Source of the DNA: Pseudomonas syringae
GTDB lineage: Bacteria > Pseudomonadota > Gammaproteobacteria > Pseudomonadales > Pseudomonadaceae
Assembly: GCF_023278085.1 (NCBI RefSeq)
Contig: NZ_CP066265.1
Span: 3,676,001-3,740,000, forward strand
Direction of reading: 5' to 3'
Length of the DNA: 64,000 nt
In this document: positions 9,216-19,620 of the stretch, piece after piece
Layout of the letters: each line of letters begins with the position of its first letter
Position numbering within the stretch: position 1 is the stretch's first letter
The notes under the pieces: generated by a model
What the model was told of the DNA's origin: nothing
The model's database searches: none
What the model saw: only the letters and a program-made list of their open reading frames with translations
Made by a program: the position numbers and the translations under genes

Positions 9216-10423
9216 GCCTTGGTTTTCTCCAGGCGGTTTGCATGCACACGTGAACCGGTCGACAGAATCAGGCCAACAGGCAACCAGAATACCAGCCAGT
9301 ACACACCAGGACGATTCATCACGGTGTGGTAATCAAACATGGCCGTCAGCAACGCGAACAGGAATAACGGAAAGCCTGCAGTACCGAGTGGCGACGCCCA
9401 CAGAGAGCGCTTGAGAGAGCGATTGAACACCGTGCCTATCATGACCAGCAGAAGAATTGCACCGGCGATTCCGTACTCGTAAAAGAATTGCAGGTACAGG
9501 TTGTGAGCCTGCTTGAAGCACTGCACGTTTTCGATACAGATATCGAAGCTCTTGCCGGCACCCGCTCCGAACAACCAGAAATCACCCAGGCGCGATAACC
9601 ACTCGCTCCAGATGACGTCCCTGAGGCTGAGCCCGCGAACTTTCTGTTCGAGCAGTACCGGCGAAAGCAGCGTGATAGCCACAACCAGAACGCCCGCAGT
9701 AACCGCCAGCCACTTCCTGGAGCGTGCGTCATTGTGCAGCATCACAGACGCACTGATCGCTGCTACGTACCCCAGCCAAACGCCTCGGGACAGCGTGCAA
9801 TACATGTAAAGCGAGAGCGAAAACACGCAGAGGCAATACACCAGCGTCACTGTACGGCTGTAGCGCTTGGTGAGCAGTTGGTGAAAACCGTATACACCGA
9901 AGACTCCGTAGAACAGAGCTGCAACGATGGGGTTTTGAAAGTCGGCGTAATTTTTGTAACCCAGTTTGAATAGACGATCGCCGCTCAGCAAATAGTGGGA
10001 GTCGACGGTTATCAGGTGATACGCGATGCTCGCGAAGGCAGCGATCGCAGCGATCACGAACAACAGGTTCAGGACCTTTTCCATCACATCGCGACTCACC
10101 ATCCAATGGATGGCGCCCAGGTATAACAGGATGTAAAGCGCGGTCTTGAACTGCTCAGCGCCTTTGATGACCGAGCCCTTGTTCAGCAGCGCAACCAGCA
10201 CCGTAAACACGAGCAGCAGCAGTACAGGCAGGTACTGTCGACTGAAAAGAGGATCTCGCCACTCACGACCGATCAGCAGCAGAACCAGCGCCGGAAGAAA
10301 CAGCGTCAGATTCGAGATGGTCGTGCCTCTGCTGCCGTCCGTTATAAAAAGCATTCCGCTTACATGGAGCGTGAATCCTGCCACCAGCAAACAGAATAAA
10401 TAACGCGATACCGTGGTTGTCAT
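9212..10423 (-). CDS. O-antigen ligase / Wzy-family membrane protein
   Basis: This 403-residue protein has 10-12 hydrophobic segments and the large periplasmic loop typical of the Wzy/WaaL (PF04932) superfamily, with the conserved region near SRGVWLGYVAA and later WSEWLSRLGDFWLFGAGAG, followed by QAHNLYLQFFYEYG containing the conserved histidine. Such proteins ligate O-antigen to lipid A-core or polymerise it. AAGGG precedes the ATG at 10423. It lies between nadA and tRNA-Lys, a known variable site in Pseudomonas; ligase versus polymerase cannot be settled from sequence. Confidence 0.8.
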   Translation of the reverse strand: MTTTVSRYLFCLLVAGFTLHVSGMLFITDGSRGTTISNLTLFLPALVLLLIGREWRDPLFSRQYLPVLLLLVFTVLVALLNKGSVIKGAEQFKTALYILLYLGAIHWMVSRDVMEKVLNLLFVIAAIAAFASIAYHLITVDSHYLLSGDRLFKLGYKNYADFQNPIVAALFYGVFGVYGFHQLLTKRYSRTVTLVYCLCVFSLSLYMYCTLSRGVWLGYVAAISASVMLHNDARSRKWLAVTAGVLVVAITLLSPVLLEQKVRGLSLRDVIWSEWLSRLGDFWLFGAGAGKSFDICIENVQCFKQAHNLYLQFFYEYGIAGAILLLVMIGTVFNRSLKRSLWASPLGTAGFPLFLFALLTAMFDYHTVMNRPGVYWLVFWLPVGLILSTGSRVHANRLEKTKA

Positions 10424-10632
10424 AGAGGCCCTTTGAAAACTTTCGCTCAACTGGCCAGGGCCAGCGGTCGGTGGTGCAATTCGTCAAAACCTGCGGTATC
10501 GGCGTCGTGAGCACACGTCGGCGATTCTACACTACGGCCACAGCCAGCACCTTAACCAACCCCAAACCGACGCAGGCAGTAGCCATGGACGTGTTGCTGG
10601 CACAGCGGCAAAGCGCTCAAGAAATCGAACGC

Positions 10633-10673
10633 AAAAAAAAACCTGGAAATCCTCATTTTCATGGGCCTTCCAG
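10633..10673 (-). terminator. Rho-independent terminator of tRNA-Lys
   Basis: On the minus strand CTGGAA pairs with TTCCAG around a large loop, followed by a run of nine T. It lies 11 bases after the tRNA 3' end. The stem is short, so strength is uncertain. Confidence 0.5.
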
Positions 10674-10683
10674 ATTTTCGAAA

Positions 10684-10759
10684 TGGTGGGTCGTGTGGGA
10701 TTCGAACCTACGACCAATTGGTTAAAAGCCAACTGCTCTACCAACTGAGCTAACGACCC
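10684..10759 (-). tRNA. tRNA-Lys (anticodon TTT)
   Basis: The 76-base gene reads GGGTCGTTAGCTCAGTTGGT at its 5' end and ends ACGACCCACCA with an encoded CCA. The anticodon loop is CTTTTAA within the stem TTGGC/CCAAT-type arm, giving UUU. The T arm GGTTCGAATCC is intact. In other Pseudomonas the tRNA-Lys beside queC is an attachment site for PAPI/pKLC102-type islands; no integrase is seen at its 3' side here. Confidence 0.98.
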
Positions 10760-10776
10760 TCTGTTGCGTGGCGCGT

Positions 10777-10804
10777 ATATTACTGATTTCTATCAGTTAT
10801 TCAA
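10777..10804 (-). promoter_or_regulatory. Sigma-70 promoter of tRNA-Lys
   Basis: The minus strand shows TTGAAT, a 16-base spacer and TAATAT, about 18 bases before the mature 5' end. The spacer contains the palindrome CTGATAGAAATCAG. Confidence 0.6.
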
Positions 10805-10822
10805 CACCTTTTTTTAAAAACT

Positions 10823-11497
10823 TTAAAAATAACGTGTCGGGTCCGTCATACCGGCACCGACAAAACCCTCTGCACGCAGGCGGCAGCTGTCGCATTTGCC
10901 ACACGCCCGGCCCTGATCGTCGGCCTGATAGCAGGAAACAGTAAGAGAATAATCAACCCCCAAGGCCGCACCCGCCTTGACGATGTCGGACTTGCTCAGA
11001 TTCTGCAACGGAGCCCTGATGGTAAACCCCTGCCCTTCTACGCCAGCCTTGGTGGCCAGATTGGCCATGCGCTCGAACGATTCGACGAACTCGGGACGGC
11101 AGTCCGGGTAACCCGAATAATCCACCGCATTGACGCCAATGAAGATATCCCGGGCGCCAAGCACCTCGGCCCAGCCCAACGCCAAGGACAGGAACACGGT
11201 ATTGCGCGCCGGGACGTAGGTCACCGGAATGCCTTCGGATGGCGATTCAGGTACGGCAATGGAGCTGTCAGTCAAAGCCGAGCCGCCTATGCCGTTGAGG
11301 TCCAGGCCAATAACCTTGTGCTCGACTGCCCCCAAGTCGCGAGCGACGCGCGCAGCAGCGTCTAGCTCGGCACGATGACGCTGGCCATAATCGAAGCTCA
11401 TGGTGTAGCAGGCGTAGCCTTCGGCACGCGCCATGGCAACTACGGTTGCGGAATCCAGGCCACCGGACAACAGAATCACGGCTCTTTTTTCGGTCAT
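10823..11497 (-). CDS. queC: 7-cyano-7-deazaguanine synthase
   Basis: QueC converts 7-carboxy-7-deazaguanine to preQ0 with ammonia and ATP, on the way to queuosine in tRNA. The 224-residue protein has the PP-loop [10 protein letters not shown] at its N-terminus and the C-terminal zinc site [17 protein letters not shown]. Two in-frame starts are possible: ATG at 11497 (MTEKRAV, used here) and ATG at 11512 (MSEL), one base from the end of queE. Either way queC is translationally coupled to queE. Confidence 0.96.
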   Translation of the reverse strand: MTEKRAVILLSGGLDSATVVAMARAEGYACYTMSFDYGQRHRAELDAAARVARDLGAVEHKVIGLDLNGIGGSALTDSSIAVPESPSEGIPVTYVPARNTVFLSLALGWAEVLGARDIFIGVNAVDYSGYPDCRPEFVESFERMANLATKAGVEGQGFTIRAPLQNLSKSDIVKAGAALGVDYSLTVSCYQADDQGRACGKCDSCRLRAEGFVGAGMTDPTRYF

Positions 11498-11513
11498 GGT
11501 CAATTCACTCATA

Positions 11514-12161
11514 TCAGCGTCCCGGCTCGTCATCCCAAAGAATTTTATGTAACTGCATCTGCAAGCGCACCGGCAGGTTATCAGCCACGATCCAGTCTGC
11601 CAGGTCACGACCTTTAAGCTCGTGATGGCTGGCCGAAAACAGAACCTCACCCGCGCGCCGGTCAAGGCCGTACTGAATCAGTTTGGAAACGGCCCAGTCA
11701 TAATCCTCGCGCGAGCAAATCACAAACTTGACCTGGTCGTTCGGCGTCAGCAGTTCCATATTCTCGTAACGATTGCGCGTGACTTCTTTTGACCCTGGGG
11801 TCTTGAGGTCGACGACGCGGCTGACACGCGGGTCCACTGCGGAGATATCCAGTGCGCCACTGGTTTCCAGGGATACCTCATAGCCCGCATCGCAGAGACG
11901 CTTGAGCAATGGAATAGCATTGGGCTGAGCAAGCGGCTCGCCACCGGTCACGCAGACATAGCGAGGCCGATAGGACGCCACTTGCCCGACGATGTCGTCC
12001 AGCGTCTGAATGGTGCCGCCGCTGAACGCGTAGGCACTGTCGCAGTACTGACAGCGCAAGGGGCAGCCGGTCAGGCGGACAAATACGGTGGGCAGGCCAG
12101 CCGTGCGTGTTTCACCCTGCAGCGAGTGAAAGATTTCGGTGATGCGTAATGTTTCTTGCAT
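11514..12161 (-). CDS. queE: 7-carboxy-7-deazaguanine synthase (radical SAM)
   Basis: QueE rearranges 6-carboxy-tetrahydropterin to 7-carboxy-7-deazaguanine by radical SAM chemistry. The 215-residue protein begins [13 protein letters not shown] and has the cluster motif CPLRCQYC (C-x3-C-x2-C) near residue 31. Other family parts are [10 protein letters not shown] and the substrate-binding VDLKTPGS. I use the ATG at 12161; an in-frame GTG three codons earlier is also possible. It is the upstream partner of queC. Confidence 0.95.
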   Translation of the reverse strand: MQETLRITEIFHSLQGETRTAGLPTVFVRLTGCPLRCQYCDSAYAFSGGTIQTLDDIVGQVASYRPRYVCVTGGEPLAQPNAIPLLKRLCDAGYEVSLETSGALDISAVDPRVSRVVDLKTPGSKEVTRNRYENMELLTPNDQVKFVICSREDYDWAVSKLIQYGLDRRAGEVLFSASHHELKGRDLADWIVADNLPVRLQMQLHKILWDDEPGR

Positions 12162-12284
12162 ATCAGCCACGGGCGTAACAGCTAAACAGGCCGTCCGCCT
12201 CCGTCAGGCACTTCAAAGGACCCTGCAATCGCAGAATCCGGAAAAGCGTAGGGTGTACCGGAATTTCGGGTGCGAGATTCTAAC

Positions 12285-12313
12285 GAAAAAAGCCGCGACT
12301 GGCGCGGCTTTCT
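12285..12313 (-). terminator. Terminator after the tol-pal-cpoB operon
   Basis: On the minus strand AAGCCGCG-CCAGT-CGCGGCTT is followed by a run of T, 20 bases after the cpoB stop. It ends the long ybgC-to-cpoB operon. Confidence 0.8.
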
Positions 12314-12332
12314 TGAATAGCGGGTCAAGACA

Positions 12333-13148
12333 TCAAAGGCGCTGAAGGTCTCGTTGCGCCAATTGTGCAGCGGAAGTACCCGGATACTGGGCCACAACCT
12401 GCTGTAATATGCCTTTAACCTTGTCGGTATGACCAAGACGGCGCTCTACGTCTGCCAGCTTGTACAACGAATCAGGCACTTTGGCATGTTTCGGGTATTG
12501 CTGACTGACTTTGGCGAACGCCTGACCGGCACCTTGAAGGTCGCCCTTGGCCAGATTCACTTCGCCCAGCCAGTATTGGGCATTGCCCGCATACGAACTG
12601 TTCGGGTATTTGCGCAGGAAAGCGGTGAAAGCCTGACTGGCCTTGTCGAAATCCTTCGCCTTGATCAAATCGAAGGCAGCCTCGTAGTACAGCTTTTCCT
12701 TCGCCGGATCAGGAGGCTCGGTGCCTGCTGCCGGTGCCTGAGCCGCAGATGCGGAAGGCGCCCCACTGGCGTCGATTGCGCCACCAGAAGGTTGTGAATT
12801 ATTGGTAGCCGGAGCGGCAGCGCCACTGGCTATACGTTGATCGAGTTCCTGATAACGCTCCAGAGCTTCCTGTTTCATGCGCTGGATATCGTTCTGCTGG
12901 ACCTCGACAACACCGCGCAAACGCGCGATTTCATCTTGCATCTGCTGCAACTGCATGAACAGCTGACCTTGTGCCGAGGCAGGGGCCGTAACCCCTCCCC
13001 CGGCATAGGCGCCGGACGTGCCATAACCCGCTGGCGGATAACTGCTGCTGCCAGAGCCAGAATTGTTATCGACCACAGGTGCCGCACCCAACGCTGAAAG
13101 CGGAAGGGCGAGGGCCAAAACGGTTAGAGCACGTCGGCACGTTCGCAT
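12333..13148 (-). CDS. cpoB: Tol-Pal system protein CpoB (YbgF)
   Basis: CpoB is a periplasmic protein that couples Tol-Pal to peptidoglycan synthesis at the septum. The 271-residue protein has a signal peptide (ALTVLALALPLSALGA), a Gly/Ser-rich linker, a trimerising coiled coil around residues 60-100 (FMQLQQMQDEIARLRG) and three TPR repeats from about residue 150 (YYEAAFDLIKAKDFDKA, AQYWLGEVNLAKGD, LYKLADVERRLG). It is the last gene of the tol operon and is followed by a strong terminator. Confidence 0.94.
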   Translation of the reverse strand: MRTCRRALTVLALALPLSALGAAPVVDNNSGSGSSSYPPAGYGTSGAYAGGGVTAPASAQGQLFMQLQQMQDEIARLRGVVEVQQNDIQRMKQEALERYQELDQRIASGAAAPATNNSQPSGGAIDASGAPSASAAQAPAAGTEPPDPAKEKLYYEAAFDLIKAKDFDKASQAFTAFLRKYPNSSYAGNAQYWLGEVNLAKGDLQGAGQAFAKVSQQYPKHAKVPDSLYKLADVERRLGHTDKVKGILQQVVAQYPGTSAAQLAQRDLQRL

Positions 13149-13154
13149 GTCAAA

Positions 13155-13658
13155 TTACTTACGCAGTTCGACGCGACGGTTTTGAGCCCAGGACTGCTCG
13201 TCGTTGCCGGTAGCAACTGGACGCTCTTCGCCGTAGGAAACCAGTTCCAGCTGAGCTGGGGAAACACCTTGCAGAACCAGGTAGCGTTGAACGGCTTTCG
13301 CACGACGCTCGCCCAGTGCCATGTTGTACTCGCGAGTACCACGTTCGTCGGTGTTGCCTTCCAGAACAACGCGAGCGCCGTTAGCTTTCAGGTCTTTGGC
13401 GTGCACGTCCAGGGAGCGCATGGCTTCTGGCTTCAGGTCCGAACTGTCGTATTCGAAGTAGAAGGTGGTGATTGCGCGCAGAGCAGCTTCTTCGCTCAGG
13501 GAGCCGTCAACAGCACCCGAGTTGGCGCCGTAACCAGCGTTAGGATCAACAGCAGCACCGCCTGCACCGGCATTGTCGCCGCCTTTGGACGAGCAACCTA
13601 CAGCTACAGCCATGGCCAGAGCCAGCGCAGCAAATTTACCAAACTTCAGCATTTCCAT
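13155..13658 (-). CDS. pal: Peptidoglycan-associated lipoprotein
   Basis: Pal (OprL in Pseudomonas) anchors the outer membrane to peptidoglycan and is the partner of TolB. The 167-residue protein has a lipoprotein signal peptide ending AVAVGC (Cys at about residue 22), a flexible Gly/Ala-rich segment, and an OmpA-like domain with the diaminopimelate-binding motif region [14 protein letters not shown] and [15 protein letters not shown] precedes the ATG at 13658. It lies 52 bases after tolB. Confidence 0.96.
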   Translation of the reverse strand: MEMLKFGKFAALALAMAVAVGCSSKGGDNAGAGGAAVDPNAGYGANSGAVDGSLSEEAALRAITTFYFEYDSSDLKPEAMRSLDVHAKDLKANGARVVLEGNTDERGTREYNMALGERRAKAVQRYLVLQGVSPAQLELVSYGEERPVATGNDEQSWAQNRRVELRK

Positions 13659-13710
13659 CTTGAAACTCCTAATGAACCCCAGTGTGTTAAGCAAATCGTG
13701 TAGCGCCGCG

Positions 13711-15012
13711 TCAGTTCAGGTAAGGGGACCAGGAAGGTTCTCTGACTTCGCCTTGAGCGGTAGGAAGCGGGAGCCTTACGCGTCCGTTAATGGACACGAG
13801 CATCAAGACTCCCCGGCCCTGCTGGCGGGTGGCGTAGATTACCATGGTGCCGTTGGGCGCAACAGTAGGCGACTCGTCAAGGTTGCTATCTGTGAGGATT
13901 TTTACGCTACCGCGGGCCAAATCCTGCACTGCGACCTTGAAATTCGTGAAGCCGTCCTGCCGGTGAATCATTACCAGCGTCTTTTCATCGGCTGACAATT
14001 TCGGGTTGGCATTGTAGTTACCCACGAACGTAACACGTTCGGCACCGCCGCCATTGATGTTCGTCTTGTAGATCTGTGGCTTGCCGCCACGGTCCGACGT
14101 GAAGTATAGCGTAGACCCGTCCTTGCCGAAGAAAGGTTCTGTATCAATAGAAGAATCGTTGGTGACGCGGCTCAACTGACGCGAAGCCAGATTCATCACG
14201 TAGATTTCCGGGTTGCCATCCTTGGACAGAACGAACGCCAGCTTGCTGCCGTCCGGGGACCACGCAGGTGCGCCGTTCAGGCCTTCGAAGTTGGTGATCT
14301 GCTCACGGCGGCCGGTATCGATATGCTGAACGAAGATGCGCGGACGCCTTTGTTCGAACGATACGTAGGCGATGCGCTTGCCATCCGGTGCGAAACGCGG
14401 CGACAGAATCGGCTCACGGGATTGCAACAGGGTTACCGCACGAGCACCGTCGTAATCCGAACGCTGCAAGGTGTAACGCGTATTGCTCTCCGAGAAACGC
14501 TCGGCGGTCACGTACAGCATGCGGGTCGAGAACGCACCCTTGATACCGGTGAGTTTCTCGAACGACTGGTCGGCAATGTAATGCGCCATGTCGCGCAGCT
14601 GATCGTTAGTACCGGAAACATTGCCGGTCAGTACTTGCTGCTCGGTAGCCACGTTGAACAATGCGTACTGAATCTGCAGACGTCCGCCGGCAGGCGTGAT
14701 GTTGCCGACCATGACGTACTGGGCACCCAGCGCTTTCCAGTCACGGAAAATGACTTCGCTGGCCTGGGTCGGCAAGCTGATCATGTTCTGTTTTGGAATC
14801 GGCGCGTAATAACCGGAGTTGCGCAGGTCGTTGCTCACGATCTCCGCCATGTCTTCCGGCAATACACTGCCGCCCTGCCAACCGAATGGCACAACTGCGA
14901 TTGGAGCAGCGCGGTCACTGCCGCTGGTGACCAGAATGTTCTTTTCTTCTGCCGCAACCATTCCGGATGCGAAACAGAGAACGACCAGCAGTCCTCGAAA
15001 AAGGTTGATCAC
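13711..15012 (-). CDS. tolB: Tol-Pal system beta-propeller protein TolB
   Basis: TolB is the periplasmic propeller that shuttles between Pal and TolA. The 433-residue protein starts with GTG at 15012, overlapping the tolA stop by four bases (GTGA). It has a signal peptide ending MVAA, an N-terminal alpha/beta domain and a six-bladed propeller whose blades repeat the SPDG/APDG-type signature ([37 protein letters not shown]). Length matches the family. Confidence 0.96.
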   Translation of the reverse strand: MINLFRGLLVVLCFASGMVAAEEKNILVTSGSDRAAPIAVVPFGWQGGSVLPEDMAEIVSNDLRNSGYYAPIPKQNMISLPTQASEVIFRDWKALGAQYVMVGNITPAGGRLQIQYALFNVATEQQVLTGNVSGTNDQLRDMAHYIADQSFEKLTGIKGAFSTRMLYVTAERFSESNTRYTLQRSDYDGARAVTLLQSREPILSPRFAPDGKRIAYVSFEQRRPRIFVQHIDTGRREQITNFEGLNGAPAWSPDGSKLAFVLSKDGNPEIYVMNLASRQLSRVTNDSSIDTEPFFGKDGSTLYFTSDRGGKPQIYKTNINGGGAERVTFVGNYNANPKLSADEKTLVMIHRQDGFTNFKVAVQDLARGSVKILTDSNLDESPTVAPNGTMVIYATRQQGRGVLMLVSINGRVRLPLPTAQGEVREPSWSPYLN

Positions 15013-16078
15013 AAGGCTAGATCTCCAGGTGTGAATGTCATCTTGAATGAACGATAGGGAGCGAAGTCAGCCGGCTTCAGACCCTGCATTTCTGTCAAAC
15101 GTCCAATGTTCTTCACCGCTGCAACTGCAGAGCTGTCAAACGGCCCGTCACCACTGGACTTGGCAATCGATACGGAAGCAATCGTACCGTCCGGCAACAT
15201 CCCTATCTGCAACGTTACCGACATGTTGTTACGTGCCGACGGTGGACGACTCCAGCCCTCGGACGCCCGAACACGAATCAGGTCATCGAAACTGCCTGCC
15301 GTTTCATCGCCCCGCTCGTCTGCCAGAGCCTGTTGCCGCTCCGGTTTGTCGGACAGCAAATCGGCCAGTGCCTGCGCCTTCTTGTCTTCAGCAGATTTAC
15401 GAGCTGCTTCCTGCGCCTTTTTGGCGGAATCGGCAGCGGCTTTTTTCTTCGCGTCCTCGGCAGCCTTTTTCTTGGCGTCTTCTGCGGCCTTTTTCTTGGC
15501 CTCATCAGCAGCCTGTTTCTTGGCTTCCTCGGCAGCAGCTTTCTTGGCGTCTTCCTCGGCTTTTTCTTGGCCTCGTCTTCAGCCTTTTTCTTGGCTATGT
15601 CAGCCAGCTGTTTTTCTTCAACCTTTTTGGCATCAGCGACCTTCTTGGCCTCGTCGGCTTTCTTGGCATCGTCAGCCTTTTTGGCCTCCTCTGCTTTCTG
15701 CTCGGACTTTTTGGCTTCGTCGGCGGCTTTTTGCTCTTCGGCTTTTTGAGCCGACTCTTCTTTCTTTTGTTCCGCAGCTTTTACAGCTTCCTGTTTAAGC
15801 TGCTCGATCTTTTTCTGCTCCAGCTGTTCGACTTCAGTCTGTCGCGCAGCAGTTTTCTTCGCCTCACCGGCAATCTTCTGGTTGGTCTGGGTTGTGGCCT
15901 GGCTCTTGGATTTGAGCTGATAGAGCGTTGCCTGAACGATAGGCTTGGCTTCGGGCAGATCCGGAGTCATGGCAAAACTGACGAACAGCATGCCGAAAAT
16001 CAGGATATGCAATGCCACGGCCCAGACACTGGGCCAGAAGTAGCTTTCCGAGGCGGACGGCTCTCGAATCGGCTGCAT
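15009..16078 (-). pseudogene. tolA: Tol-Pal protein TolA, reading frame broken by one base
   Basis: TolA spans the inner membrane and periplasm and links TolQR to TolB/Pal. The frame opening at 16078 gives the cytoplasmic tip, one transmembrane segment (VWAVALHILIFGMLFVSFAM) and an Ala/Lys/Glu-rich helix, then at about 15560 turns into a meaningless Pro/Arg/Lys-rich tail ending at 15278. The correct frame resumes and encodes the rest of the helix and the C-terminal TonB-like domain (MSVTLQIGMLPDGTIASV) to 15009. At the break the minus strand reads AAGAAAAAGCCGAGG where the sister repeats read AAGAAAAAGGC; one G is missing. Restoring it gives a normal protein of about 356 residues. Since tolA is normally needed for envelope integrity, a sequencing error is likely; the site could also allow -1 slippage. 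Confidence 0.9.
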
Positions 16079-16542
16079 CAGGGTGCCTCGGTAATCAAGC
16101 CAACATTCCCGACCCCGGCTTTCTGCAGTCCGCCCATCGTGCCCATGACCGAGCCGTAATCGACGGTCTTGTCACCACGAATGAAGACCTGCGTCTGCTT
16201 GCCTGCGTCACGACCGGCAGCGACGATTTTGGTCACCGCCGCAGTCAGTTGCGGCAGGGTCATTGCCTTGTCCATCTGCTTGTCGGTATCGACTTCGCTG
16301 CCAAGGTTCCAGTAATAGGTCTTGTCAGCCTTGATCGAAATGGTCAGGACCTGATTGTTGTTGTCCTGCGGCAAAGCCTCGCTGGAGACCTTGGGCAAGT
16401 CGACCTTCACGCCCTGGTTGATCATGGGAGCCGTCACCATGAAAATCACGAGCAACACCAACATCACGTCGATGTAAGGCACTACGTTCATTTCGGCAAC
16501 CGGCTTGCGTTTCCTGCGACGATCTCGAGCGATTAAAGCCAT
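16078..16542 (-). CDS. tolR: Tol-Pal system proton-channel protein TolR
   Basis: TolR is an ExbD-family inner membrane protein that with TolQ converts proton motive force into movement of TolA. The 154-residue protein has a basic N-terminus, one transmembrane helix (IDVMLVLLVIFMVTAPM) containing the conserved aspartate of PYIDVMLVLL, and a periplasmic dimerisation domain. Its stop codon overlaps the tolA start (TGATG) and it follows tolQ by 14 bases. Confidence 0.95.
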   Translation of the reverse strand: MALIARDRRRKRKPVAEMNVVPYIDVMLVLLVIFMVTAPMINQGVKVDLPKVSSEALPQDNNNQVLTISIKADKTYYWNLGSEVDTDKQMDKAMTLPQLTAAVTKIVAAGRDAGKQTQVFIRGDKTVDYGSVMGTMGGLQKAGVGNVGLITEAP

Positions 16543-16556
16543 GGGGGATTACCTGC

Positions 16557-17252
16557 TCACTCTTCGCTGGTATGCACTTTACGGTGCAGGATGGCCTGGA
16601 ACTCGTCAGCAAACGTGTAGTAACGGCTGATCAAGGTCTCACTGCGCGCGGCGAAACGGTTGTAGGCAATAACGGCCGGGATGGCTGCAAACAGGCCGAT
16701 GGCCGTTGCAATCAGTGCTTCGGCGATACCCGGCGCTACAGTGGCCAGCGTTGCCTGCTGGGCAGTTGCGAGACCGCGGAAGGAGTTCATGATCCCCCAT
16801 ACAGTACCGAACAGGCCCACATAAGGGCTGGTGGAACCTACAGTTGCCAGGTAAGGCAGACCGGCTTCGAGCTTTTCTTCCTCGCGGGAAATCGCAACAC
16901 GCATGGCGCGCGCCACACCTTCCATAACCGCATCAGGATCGACGCCGGACTGCTGACGCAGACGGGAGAACTCCTTGAAACCGGCGCGGAAGATCTGTTC
17001 GACGCCCGAGTCCGGATCAGGGTTGCTGCCTGCCTGACGGTACAGTTTCGACAAGTCGATACCGGACCAGAAGCGCTCTTCAAAGCTGTCCAGTGCACGC
17101 CGACCTGCACGCAGCATGTTGCTGCGCTGAAAAATCACGATCCACGAGGTGACCGAAGCGGCCACCAGAATCAGCATTACCAACTGAACAACAATGCTGG
17201 CATTGCTGACCAAACTCCACATGGAGGAATGGTCGACGACGTTAGCTTCCAC
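16557..17252 (-). CDS. tolQ: Tol-Pal system protein TolQ
   Basis: TolQ is the MotA/ExbB-family stator subunit of the Tol motor. The 231-residue protein begins [14 protein letters not shown] and has three transmembrane helices: near residues 15-40, 135-160 ([18 protein letters not shown], with the conserved GTVWG) and 170-195 ([23 protein letters not shown]). It starts with GTG, preceded by AGGAG at 8 bases, and overlaps ybgC by 11 bases. Confidence 0.96.
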   Translation of the reverse strand: MEANVVDHSSMWSLVSNASIVVQLVMLILVAASVTSWIVIFQRSNMLRAGRRALDSFEERFWSGIDLSKLYRQAGSNPDPDSGVEQIFRAGFKEFSRLRQQSGVDPDAVMEGVARAMRVAISREEEKLEAGLPYLATVGSTSPYVGLFGTVWGIMNSFRGLATAQQATLATVAPGIAEALIATAIGLFAAIPAVIAYNRFAARSETLISRYYTFADEFQAILHRKVHTSEE

Positions 17253-17709
17253 GCTTTATCTCCTGCTCTGAATGTATGCCCGCGCCGCTCTGGTCGGCAA
17301 AGGCCGCTCGCAAAGCTTCGGGAATGGCCCGGGGTTTAAAACTATCGGCGCGTACACACGCCACCAGGAACTGCCCTTCGCAGAGCAGTGTTGCATCTGA
17401 CGCCCGCCTGATCTGCTGTGTAAAACGCAGGCTGACGCGATTCAATTCGGTTACTTCTGCACTGACAAGCAGCTCGTCATCCAGCCGCGCCGGCTTGTGA
17501 TAACGCGCCTCACTGGAGTGCACGACAAATAAAAGGTTTTCCTGCGCCAGTTCGGACTGGGCAAAGCCCAGATCCCGTAGCCGCTCGGTACGAGCCCGCT
17601 CCATGAATTTCAGATAATTGACGTAGTAGACGATGCCGCCAGCATCGGTGTCCTCGTAATAAACGCGACAGCGATGTGCGAACGACTGAACCCCGTTTTG
17701 CGCGCGCAT
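17242..17709 (-). CDS. ybgC: Tol-Pal-associated acyl-CoA thioesterase YbgC
   Basis: YbgC is a cytoplasmic hotdog-fold thioesterase for acyl-CoA or acyl-ACP. The 155-residue protein has the catalytic motif [22 protein letters not shown] near its N-terminus (the aspartate of DTDAGG is the catalytic residue). It is the first gene of the Tol-Pal operon, as in most proteobacteria, and overlaps tolQ by 11 bases. Confidence 0.94.
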   Translation of the reverse strand: MRAQNGVQSFAHRCRVYYEDTDAGGIVYYVNYLKFMERARTERLRDLGFAQSELAQENLLFVVHSSEARYHKPARLDDELLVSAEVTELNRVSLRFTQQIRRASDATLLCEGQFLVACVRADSFKPRAIPEALRAAFADQSGAGIHSEQEIKRGS

Positions 17710-17843
17710 ACTCTAGTGCTTACTCCTCAGGTTGCCAATCGGGTCAGGCAACTGTTTTTCAACGTTTTGCCACTTGTTTACCGGTATCGGCTGCAAGACT
17801 GGCAATGTGACCACGCCAGGCAGGAATAAATTGCAAACCATTG

Positions 17844-18905
17844 CTATAAATCCGCAGGATCATCGACAAAATCACCCGCCGCCGGCATCTCACCCATTCT
17901 CGCGGGAATGTTCAACCCGAAATGCAGATACGCATGACGGGTGACCACGCGCCCGCGGGGTGTGCGCATGATATAGCCTTGCTGGATCAAATAGGGCTCC
18001 AGCACGTCTTCAATTGTGTGACGCTCTTCGCTGATGGCCGCCGCCAGGCTGTCGACACCCACCGGGCCGCCGTCGAACTTCTCGATCATGGTCAGCAGCA
18101 GGCGTCGATCCTGGTGATCGAAGCCGTGCTCATCGACATCCAGCAGATTCAGCGCCTTGTCAGCCGTCTCACGGGTAATCTGCCCATTGCCACGCACTTC
18201 GGCGAAATCCCGTACGCGACGCAGCAAACGATTGGCAATACGCGGCGTACCACGCGCACGCCTGGCGATCTCGAAAGCGCCCTTCGGCTCGATGACCAGG
18301 CCGAGAATGCCTGCCGAGCGCGACACGATCGTCGACAGATCAGCAATGTTGTAGAACTCGAGACGCTGCACGATGCCGAAGCGGTCACGCAGCGGATTGG
18401 TCAGCATGCCGGCGCGAGTGGTCGCCCCCACCAGCGTGAATGGCGGCAGATCGAGCTTGATGGAGCGCGCTGCGGGACCTTCGCCGATCATGATGTCGAG
18501 CTGAAAGTCTTCCATCGCCGGATAAAGCACTTCTTCGACAATCGGTGACAGGCGATGAATCTCGTCGATGAACAGCACATCGTTGGGCTCAAGATTGGTC
18601 AGGATGGCGGCCAGGTCACCCGGCCGCTCAAGCACCGGGCCTGAGGTGCTTTTGATCGACACGCCCATTTCCTGGGCAATGATGTTGGCAAGCGTGGTTT
18701 TACCCAGGCCGGGCGGGCCGAATATCAGCGTATGGTCCAGCGCCTCGTTGCGGCCCCGGGCAGCCTGGATAAACAACTCCATCTGCTCGCGCACGGTAGG
18801 CTGACCTATGTAGTCCGCCAGGCTCAGGGGCCGGATGGCACGGTCCATCTGCTCATCGCGATCACGGCCACCAGCGGCGGTTATCAGGCGGTCGGCTTCT
18901 ATCAC
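17844..18905 (-). CDS. ruvB: Holliday junction branch migration helicase RuvB
   Basis: RuvB is the hexameric AAA+ motor that drives Holliday junction branch migration with RuvA. The 353-residue protein has Walker [12 protein letters not shown], Walker [10 protein letters not shown], sensor 1 GATTRAG and the C-terminal winged helix with RTPRGRV. It starts with GTG directly after the ruvA stop (TAA-GTG), so translation is coupled. Confidence 0.97.
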   Translation of the reverse strand: MIEADRLITAAGGRDRDEQMDRAIRPLSLADYIGQPTVREQMELFIQAARGRNEALDHTLIFGPPGLGKTTLANIIAQEMGVSIKSTSGPVLERPGDLAAILTNLEPNDVLFIDEIHRLSPIVEEVLYPAMEDFQLDIMIGEGPAARSIKLDLPPFTLVGATTRAGMLTNPLRDRFGIVQRLEFYNIADLSTIVSRSAGILGLVIEPKGAFEIARRARGTPRIANRLLRRVRDFAEVRGNGQITRETADKALNLLDVDEHGFDHQDRRLLLTMIEKFDGGPVGVDSLAAAISEERHTIEDVLEPYLIQQGYIMRTPRGRVVTRHAYLHFGLNIPARMGEMPAAGDFVDDPADL

Positions 18906-19514
18906 TTAACCCATCCCCTTCAACGCACGACGAATCAGATCTGCACTGCTCAAGTCTTTTTCCTTGATCGCGGAGACTGCCTTGCTGGCCTCCTGAGGCT
19001 TGTAGCCCAGCGAAATAAGCGCGCTCACCGCATCCGACTCGGCCGACGCCACTGGCTCGGGCTGGTTCGGACCATTGGAAACCAGCGCGAAGGTTCCTGG
19101 CAATGACTCCCAGGCCTTGAACCGGTCCTTGAGCTCGACCAGCAGACGCTCGGCAGTCTTCTTGCCAACGCCAGGAATGCGGGTCAATGCCGACGTATCC
19201 TGTGCCTGAACACAACGCACCAGCTCATCGACTTCAAGGCCGGACATCAACGCCAGCGCCAGCTTTGGTCCGACTCCGTTGAGACGGATCAGCTCGCGAA
19301 ACAGCTCGCGCTCACGTTTTTCATAAAAGCCATACAGCAGGTGCGCATCCTCGCGGACCACCAGATGGGTGTGCAGCGTCACGGGCTCGCCGACATGCGG
19401 CAGCCGATACAGCGTCGTCATCGGTACTTCCAGCTCATAGCCGACCCCGTTGACGTCCAAAACCAGATGCGGAGGCTGTTTTTCAGCCAGAAACCCGCGT
19501 AAACGTCCAATCAC
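18906..19514 (-). CDS. ruvA: Holliday junction branch migration protein RuvA
   Basis: RuvA binds the four-way junction as a tetramer and recruits RuvB. The 202-residue protein starts with GTG (VIGRLRGF) at 19514, preceded by AAGGAT; the open frame continues 42 codons upstream but that part is not family sequence. It has the N-terminal OB fold, the two helix-hairpin-helix motifs ([13 protein letters not shown] and [16 protein letters not shown]) and the mobile C-terminal RuvB-binding domain ([15 protein letters not shown]). Confidence 0.96.
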   Translation of the reverse strand: MIGRLRGFLAEKQPPHLVLDVNGVGYELEVPMTTLYRLPHVGEPVTLHTHLVVREDAHLLYGFYEKRERELFRELIRLNGVGPKLALALMSGLEVDELVRCVQAQDTSALTRIPGVGKKTAERLLVELKDRFKAWESLPGTFALVSNGPNQPEPVASAESDAVSALISLGYKPQEASKAVSAIKEKDLSSADLIRRALKGMG

Positions 19515-19620
19515 GTTGCAAATCCTTTCGTATTGCCGATCGCTTGCGCAAAGAAGCTGGATACAGACATCACAGCAACCGCCCGACCTGCAAGTAAAAA
19601 TATGCGTAAAAATGATGCCA

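Noticed and set aside
15047..16159. Plus-strand Leu/Phe-rich open frames opposite tolA
   Set aside because: They look like membrane proteins only because they are the complement of Ala/Lys-rich repeats in tolA.
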